A stretch of DNA of 64,000 nucleotides from Dactylorhiza incarnata (lineage: Eukaryota > Streptophyta > Magnoliopsida > Asparagales > Orchidaceae), in the NCBI GenBank assembly GCA_033032865.1, contig JAWHQI010000239.1, positions 3,010,001 through 3,074,000 on the forward strand, in the 5' to 3' direction. A program made the translations under genes and the position numbers. The notes below the pieces were generated by a model. That model saw nothing but the letters and a program-made list of their open reading frames with translations. It did no database searches and was not told where the DNA came from. Of this stretch, positions 57,601 to 64,000 are shown piece after piece. The first letter of the stretch is position 1; each line of letters starts with the position of its first letter.

Positions 57601-58812
57601 GGGCCGGTATGTTTGAGTACCGCGGTCAGGAGGACAATCCCTAATAACCCACCCCGACCTTAAAGTCTGGTGGATTCCAGCAAGAGTACGCAGGAGCTCC
57701 GCTGTTGTGTTCTTAGCATTGAGGCGTACATGAGGTCTAGGCTTGGTAGTGACCATACCCGCCTAGGATGTAGAGTGCCCGATCCACTGCCACCGTAAGC
57801 CACGACGGTCGGTACCCGAAAGGTTGGCTTCCTTTCAAACAAATTGGGAACTATAAAGGTCTGTGCGCATAGAGTCGTGTGGGTGAGTCACATTGCATAA
57901 ATTCATTAAAACATCATAACCATAGCATAGCATAACATTCACATTTGCATACCCCCATCATATAAATTAGTATTGGCTCTTTTATATGATGGGTTACCTG
58001 GACATCTTAACTTATATGTCGTATGGGCGTTCATATAAGTTAAGGTACGAATCTGTGATGGTAGTTTAGATTTACTTACTGCACTGCATTTTCTTTCCAT
58101 TTACTGTTTACTTAATTGCTCTACTTTACTGCCTTATACTTGCACTATACTGTTAGCTAGATTTTACTGCTTCACTTATACCTGCTAGAGTAGTGCCATG
58201 TCACCACCTTCTTATTTACCCCTTGTTTGTCCTCTGCTTCTTCCTCCCGCTCGGTACCTAGGAGTCGTGGAGGGAGGCGAGGACAAAACGACTTATTTCT
58301 TATGACTAACGGTCGGTGTGACCGCAGGAGTCTGGGGAGATGGAGTTGTCCCGCGCGCAGCAGGACGAGATGGCAGGACCTGAGCAGCAGATGCAGCGCA
58401 CTACCACGACGCCACAGGTTGATTATTAGATAGCTAGTCTTCCGCATTTTTAAGAGTTTTGATGTAGTCTTCCGCATGTTGTAGTGAGAGAGAGATAGTA
58501 CTTTGTTTTGGATATGTATCGGGCATAAGCCCCTTTTTGCTTGTACTTCTCTTTTGGACTTTCTGTTTTCATTATATATACATATATGATGCTGTGATTG
58601 TGGACATGCCTTCTTTTATGTACTTACTTTTTGGCATAATTTACTTATGATCGTAAAGCCGGCAGGGTTGGTGCTGAGCGGTGTTAGTCGACCCGAGTGT
58701 CGGTGACACCGCAAGGCAGCAATTCTGGGCGAAGATCCACCTCAACCGTGCGATGCGGTAGAGGTTCGAGTTTTCAAGTACCCGAACGAGTTTTGGAAAA
58801 AGAGATCTTAGA
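54640..58812 (+). mobile_element. 3' LTR of element F, with an 885-bp internal deletion
   Basis: Matches the 5' LTR, but joins the position of 47504 directly to that of 48390 (junction near 55753-55754), leaving GGT at the join. This is a microhomology deletion. Other differences are scattered base changes, and 45 bp at 57071-57115 that are missing from the 5' copy. Confidence 0.92.
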
Positions 58813-58989
58813 CGGTATCACTAGCGCTGGCAGTAGTGCATTCTTCCAGTTGTTGATTTCATGCTGCCTTCTACCTGTGGCGTATTGCACCTATAGTTCC
58901 TGCACACTATAAACACACGACAAGGAAGACTAAATTCAATATTGGATTTGTTATTCTCTAACAAAGGGATGTTACACACATGTGAAACA

Positions 58990-59260
58990 ATCTCCCCCTT
59001 TTGATAATAACAAATCCTCTTAGCAAGAAATCAACAATAGTGTTTATAGTATATGATAAGCAAGATGATAGTGCAACTATAGTATATGATAAGCATGATA
59101 ATATGCATACTCCCCCTATCTTAATGCTCCCCCTACATAAATGCAATTTATGTTTTACTCCCCCTAAATGATAGATTACATGAATTAGTCTCCCCTTATT
59201 CTTCTATATTTCTCCTATATAGATTTCTTCAATTAATCTCCCCCTTTTGGTATTATCAAA
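58990..59260 (-). other. Multiple polypurine tracts at the 3' end of element G
   Basis: On the minus strand six purine tracts of GGGGGAG type occur at about 58991, 59111, 59129, 59159, 59191 and 59240, the first touching the LTR. Repeated tracts of this kind are a reported feature of Sireviruses. The innermost functions as plus-strand primer; the role of the others is unknown. Confidence 0.75.
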
Positions 59261-61029
59261 AGAAGGTAGGGTGAGGGTAGTAAGGAGGCATTTCTTATAA
59301 ATGATAAAGCATGATCGAGCTTTTGTAATATAGATAATGATAAATATTTTAAGCATAGTATATTTAAGAGATTTCAAATAAAAAGATATGAGTTGTAAGG
59401 AAGCGGAAGATTATAAGAAACATCTTTTTGTAAGCATGAAAAGCATAAGTAAAAATGTGAGTTTTAGTTCAAAATTGAAAGATGTTTTAACCTTTTTGAA
59501 ATCTCAAAGTTTTTCATAAAGATACCAAGCATGAAAATGATCATATCAAAAAGAATATACTACAATGTTACTTAATTTTAAGTTCAAGAGATACCAAAAC
59601 ATTGTAGAGATCATGATAGGTTATCTAGTGCATTTTTTATATAAAGAGTAGTATAGATAAAGCATTAGAATCCAATACTCATGAGAAGAAGAGTTATGAA
59701 AGATAATGATGTGCACATAAGTGTATTTTGGGCAATGTTAACAATTGATTTAAATCACAAAATACAAGACATATGTAGAGTAAAGTGCACAATAAAATAC
59801 AAGTAAATTAACTTTCACACACTTTAATACACACTATTTTATAAAAAGTGGTGTATTAATCAAGGGTTGCACAAGACACTTTACTATTCTTTCCAAGGTG
59901 CTCAACCTCACAATGCTTATGAAGACTTATCAAGAGGTTCAAGTAGTGCTTGGTGGAGTTATATTTGTCTACATAACTAATTTTTTTGTTCACATTTGTG
60001 AGACAACATTCTCCGAATACACTTGTTTTGCAAACCCAAATTTTTTTAACTTAACCACTTTTCTAAATTTCATAAGTGCAATTGAAATGTAGTGTAGGCA
60101 ATAAATTTATGCAAGTTTTAATTCATTGTACAAATACAATACACAAGCAAGCATTTTTAGATTTAAACACACATGTTGATTACCAAAATAAGTGAGTGAA
60201 AGGTATCATTATCAATCATAATACATTTACTCATACTTAGAGGCATGCTAAGCTTGGTTCTACACATATTTTCCAATACAATTGATGCACTTTAAATAGA
60301 TATATCAAAGCATGACAAAACAATGTTCATAGATATGAATAAATAAGTTTTAACATTGTAGATAATTCTAAATAATAGAAATCATACATGCTTGATATTA
60401 ACAATAAAGATCATACAGTTTTTTTTTGAAAATTTCTAATGAAAGAAAAAAAAACAGAAAAAACACAAAAACATATTTTTGTATTTTTGAATTTTAAAGT
60501 TTTGTATTTGATTTTTCATAATATAAATAAAAACAGAAAATCTCAAAAACATATATTTTTGTATTTTTGAATTTTGAACTTTTATAGTTGATTTTTCATA
60601 ATATGAATAAAACAAAAATAAAAAAAGTCAGAAACACAACAAATAAGTAGTAAATATGAACTAACATATTTTTATAGATTTTTAGAAATTTTAAAACACA
60701 GAAAAATCACAAACCCACGCTAGCACCGACGCTAGTGCTAGCGCGGCAACAGTACTTGATTTTTTGTGAATTTTAAATTTTTACTTCTTGATCTTGAATA
60801 AGTGTCCTTATAGTAGTGTCATGCAGAAATTTCATAATTTTTGGAGATCTCTAGGTGGATCAAATTTGCATGAAACTTTGGCTTTTTCAAAAACTTGAGT
60901 TTTACAAAATCATTTAAGCACAAAAAATAAATAAATTATGCAAAACACAAGAGGACATATTTTGAACAACCCAAAATATGCATGATTAAAGTGATAGGAA
61001 AATAAAATGATCATGCAGTGGGTAATATA

Positions 61030-61310
61030 AGTATGTCCTAAGATTAAAAACTACCCGGACTAAATGTCTACACCCTAGCCCCGTACTAAGTGACGGATGG
61101 GCATGAGGAGCTGCACACATATCGTAGGTTGGGGTGTTAATCCCATATGCACACACTAGAGAACGCTCAACCTAGCACTCTTTCCCCCCAGTGCCTTGCA
61201 AGGCCCCACTGGAACCCTCCTCGGTTAAGGATAAGACATGACTTAGAGGTTAGGTCTCTAATGCATACAACCCTACGCCCCCGCTATTGTGAGATATGAA
61301 GTCATAGGTG
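61030..61310. other. GC-rich structured island in element G
   Basis: About 280 bp of balanced composition in strongly AT-rich surroundings. At its centre CCAGTG (61190) and CACTGG (61208) enclose the palindrome CCTTGCAAGG. No reading frame or known element is recognised. Confidence 0.5.
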
Positions 61311-61544
61311 AATAATCTTTGGACAACCTATGCTCTTAAACGATGGGTTGATTTATAAACTATGGGTTTTGTTTAATGTGATGAGTTATATATTGCCGCA
61401 TAGTTTTTCTACTTTTATGAGATGACGATATGAGATAACTAGCACAATTACTAATATTCAATAAGTGATAAAGCTAGTACGATGTGTTTTGGGTTTAATG
61501 TCATGTCATAAGATTAATATAAATATTGCATGTATTCCAAAATA

Positions 61545-62600
61545 GAATTTGAAATTATAGATCTAGAATAAAGTGATGATTTAGTTTGATTTATTCATAT
61601 TATTACAAAGATGATTCTAGAGTCTACATATATGTGAGATACATGCAATCAATAACAAAGCATATCAATACACCAAATAATGGAAAGAAAACATTATTCA
61701 AATTTTTATCATAAGATTCATAATTCCTAGGTGATAGATATTATTGATTTGAGATATTTCTTGATAGAACATGAATTATGATTTATGTTTTTAGAGTTTT
61801 TTGCATAGAATATATGTTAGATCATCATGATATATGTGAATTCTATTCCTTCTACACTTATGGCAATATGATTTGGTGATATTCTTTTGAATGAGCATGT
61901 TTGAATTATAAGTCTAGAAAATGATGATCATGCTATCATATCAAAGACAAAGATCACAGATATATAGTTTTGAAATAAAATTGCATTCAATAATTGAATT
62001 TATTGATCCTTAGTTTTGCATGATAATATATGATTCATGAAACAACATTCATAAATATTCTAATGATTAATCCATACACTATGTGTTTGTTGGAATTTTA
62101 GTATTCTATATAATTTCAAATCACATAGTTATCATGATATTTTAATAACATTGTAAATGTTATACCTAGCATATAAATTTAAGCATAAACTAAGAAGTGA
62201 TGCTAGAATTATGAGTTTGAGTGCAATGTTATTATATATGATTTAATGGAGATAATGTTGCATGTAATATGAGAAGATTTCAAATTAATTTTCTTTAGAT
62301 CTAGAATGAAATGATTATTCTATTTGATATCATCTTGTTGATATCAAGTTAATTCTTAGATCTAAATATAATGAGATAAATGCAAACAATTTAAATACAT
62401 ATCACACACAAAACAAGATATGAAACTATAATATCAATAGCCATCACATATTTCATAATTCCTAAGGTTGATAGTATTAGTTTATTTAAGATGATACTTG
62501 TTAGATCATGAATTATGATATATGGTTATAGTGAGTTTTAGCATATGATATTAATAGATCATGGTGGTGATTATATAGTTCATATTCATCATTTTTAATA
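61545..62600. repeat. Diverged direct duplication in element G
   Basis: 61549-61860 and about 62278-62600 share an ordered set of words: AGATCTAGAAT, CATAATTCCTA, GGTGATAG/GGTTGATAG, TCATGAATTATGAT and TTAGATCAT. The offset is about 725 bp. Identity is modest, so the duplication is old. Confidence 0.55.
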
Positions 62601-63397
62601 TTGTGTGACTGCTTGTAAAGTGAATATTATACTACATTTATATAAAGGACAAAAAATGTTTTGGTTATTTTGAATTGTTTTGTAAATTTTCTTTTTGATT
62701 TTAATACAAAGTATCTGAAAGTATAAGATAACGATACTTGACATAATTTTTCAGAAAATAATAATTAGAGAAATCGGATTTTTTTTGGAAAATAAGCTAC
62801 CACCGGCGTTAGTGATAACGCCTGGCGTTAGCAACTCATGTTTTTTTTTTTACAATTTTGAGTTACAATTTTTGATTTAAAAACACATGGTTTCTTTTAT
62901 ATCATTTGATTCCGATTTTTCTTGATTATGATTTTTCAATATAGGGGCTATCATATGCAACAAAAAAATTAGACAAATATACAATAAGTTGTGCATTTAA
63001 TATTTGTAGCATAAGATCCCTAAAAGTCTATTTAAATCCAATTTTGAAAGTAATATCATTAGTCTTGATAATACCATTTAACAAATTTAGCATTCAATTT
63101 ATAATGATAATATAAGACATTTATTGGCAATGGATTTAAAAAGGATAAAACATATAAAAAATGATAGATATGTCGTTTTTAAAAACATATGACTTTATGT
63201 TCAATTTTAATTCAATTTGATTTGTTAAATATTAGGCTTAAAATGTATAAGTCATATCTCATGAAATATAAAGTAACCAAAAACATTTTGGATCAAAAAT
63301 ACAAAATAAACAAAAGAAAAAGATATAAAGCACATCATGAAGTAGAGTATTGATATTTCATTTTTAATTGTTTCTACTTCATGCAAATGATTGGATA

Positions 63398-64000
63398 CTA
63401 ATGAATGAGAGATTTAGGTATCCAAAGGGGACCAAGTGGGATGGTTCCTTTGGGTACCCAAATACATCGTGGTGGCTTTTCGAAAGATAATGATGAATGG
63501 GCTTTTTTAATAAAAGATGATATGTCATTTTTCTTTATGGGTCTCCATTCATATATTGGTTGTTTATCACTTAAATTCATATTATGATTATTTGACATCT
63601 TTTTGTGATGATAGTTGTTTGAAAAATAATTCATTTGAGATTTATGTTTATTCAAATTATTTTTCAAAATAGCTTGATGTTGATAATCATCATGAATTTT
63701 ATTATATGGATTCTTTGAATGTTTATAAGAGTGATTGTCTTTCTTTAGAAGTGATTGTTGAAAGAGTGGGTTACAATATGTTTTAAAAGATTGATTCTTA
63801 TTTTGATGATTTTCATTTCCACTCTTTCTTATAGACATACTCTTATAATATGAAGGATAATATTTTGTAGTTTGATTTTCATGAAAATGAGTTTTTAAAT
63901 TTGAGTCATGATTGAAAATATATTGAGACTTATAATAGTGACTCTTAAGAATTTTGTGAGGGTCATAATTCTTTTTGAAACTGAACTCCTTTTGAGTTGA
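63398..64000 (-). CDS. Sirevirus-like gag C-terminus, partial
   Basis: The minus frame is open from the window edge to the TGA/TAA-type end at 63398, 200 codons, with no start in view. It is rich in Asn, His, Lys, Tyr and Ser. The end has two W-(V/I)-P-K motifs separated by a Gly-Pro (CIWVPKGT and LWIPKS, about 63450-63410), a pattern seen near the gag/pol joint of Sirevirus copia elements. No protease follows. An uninterrupted frame in such AT-rich DNA suggests recent constraint, or that this part has not yet decayed. The element extends beyond the window. Confidence 0.6.
   Translation of the reverse strand, partial: STQKEFSFKKNYDPHKILKSHYYKSQYIFNHDSNLKTHFHENQTTKYYPSYYKSMSIRKSGNENHQNKNQSFKTYCNPLFQQSLLKKDNHSYKHSKNPYNKIHDDYQHQAILKNNLNKHKSQMNYFSNNYHHKKMSNNHNMNLSDKQPIYEWRPIKKNDISSFIKKAHSSLSFEKPPRCIWVPKGTIPLGPLWIPKSLIH

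Larger units (their letters stand above)
46396..58812 (+). mobile_element. Element F: LARD-like gypsy derivative with 4-5 kb LTRs
   Basis: LTRs 46396-51407 (5012 bp) and 54640-58812 (4173 bp) open TGTAACATCC and close GATCTTACA / GATCTTAGA. Perfect target copies CGGTA lie at 46391-46395 and 58813-58817. The interior is 3.2 kb without a usable frame, with a methionine-tRNA primer site and a GAGGACGAAAT end like B. Very long LTRs around a short non-coding interior fit the class called large retrotransposon derivatives (LARDs). Confidence 0.9.
45263..58989 (-). mobile_element. 3' LTR of element G, Sirevirus-like, minus strand, split by F
   Basis: On the minus strand it starts TGTTTCACATG at 58989, just after the purine tract AAAAGGGGGAGAT. 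It runs to 58813, jumps over F, and continues 46395-45263, ending GATCCAACA. Near the end is CTTATTCACCCCC-TCCCCTCTA (45284-45305), like the Sirevirus solo LTR. Net length is about 1.3 kb. TATA at 46133-46141. The body of G lies to the right, so this is its 3' LTR. The 5-bp target copy at the left would be ATACA (45258-45262). Confidence 0.7.
59261..63397 (-). other. AT-rich non-coding interior of element G
   Basis: No pol motif in any frame, where a full Sirevirus would carry protease, integrase, reverse transcriptase and RNase H. The sequence is very AT-rich with local exceptions: GCTAGCGC words at 60718-60745, a GC-rich island at 61030-61310 and GGCGTTAGC words at 62803-62833. Two tandem copies of an about 80-bp unit lie at 60450-60610. 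A diverged duplication spans 61545-62600. Confidence 0.6.

Noticed and set aside
59898..60092. Plus-strand 64-codon frame in G
   Set aside because: On the strand opposite to the element, no motif, AT-rich chance frame.

Overview
This window is plant nuclear repeat DNA. I see no host gene, no tRNA or rRNA gene, and nothing prokaryotic. Almost every base belongs to a long terminal repeat (LTR) retrotransposon. The lineages present (chromodomain-bearing Ty3/gypsy of Tekay/Del type, Ty1/copia including Sirevirus-like elements, and an Athila/Tat-like element) point to a flowering plant with a large repeat-rich genome. I cannot name the species.

The main structure is a set of elements inserted inside one another, and the joins are marked by target-site duplications (TSDs). 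From outside to inside: H, a Sirevirus-like fragment (+ strand, visible at 44712-45262); A, a gag-remnant gypsy element with LTRs of about 4.1 kb (visible 1233-6681 and 42802-44711); B, a Tekay-like gypsy element (6682-42796, TSD AATGT); E, a copia element on the minus strand (12597-39295, TSD GCTTT/ACTTT); D, a Tekay-like gypsy element (18425-35445, TSD CCCGC/CCCGG); and C, an Athila/Tat-like element with one intact ORF (24774-31463, TSD GGAGG). C is therefore six levels deep. Side insertions are a partial LTR I in the 5' LTR of A (1-1232), a solo LTR of the C family in the pol of E (15958-17531, TSD GCAGG), and a Sirevirus-type solo LTR in the 5' LTR of E (37149-38734, TSD AAGAT).

The right third is a second nest. 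G is a minus-strand Sirevirus-like element whose 3' LTR spans 45263-58989 and whose very AT-rich interior runs off the window at 64000. Inside its LTR sits F (46396-58812, TSD CGGTA), which has 4-5 kb LTRs and an essentially non-coding 3.2 kb interior, like a large retrotransposon derivative (LARD).

No element in the window could transpose on its own proteins. B and E have gag-pol riddled with in-frame stops. D lacks gag and RNase H. A keeps gag zinc knuckles but no visible pol. F is non-coding. C carries only a 400-residue acidic zinc-knuckle protein. G shows a gag C-terminus and no pol. Mobility would have needed proteins in trans from relatives elsewhere.

The most interesting non-coding signals are: (1) three tandem hairpins sharing the loop core GTATGGG in the RNA leader of A and D, with two longer hairpins carrying the same loop core in the LTR of F; (2) arrays of short CpG-rich palindromes directly upstream of TATA boxes in the LTRs of five different families; (3) fifteen W-box cores packed into 430 bp of the F LTR; (4) kilobase arrays of GGGGCTGCTG in the D LTR.
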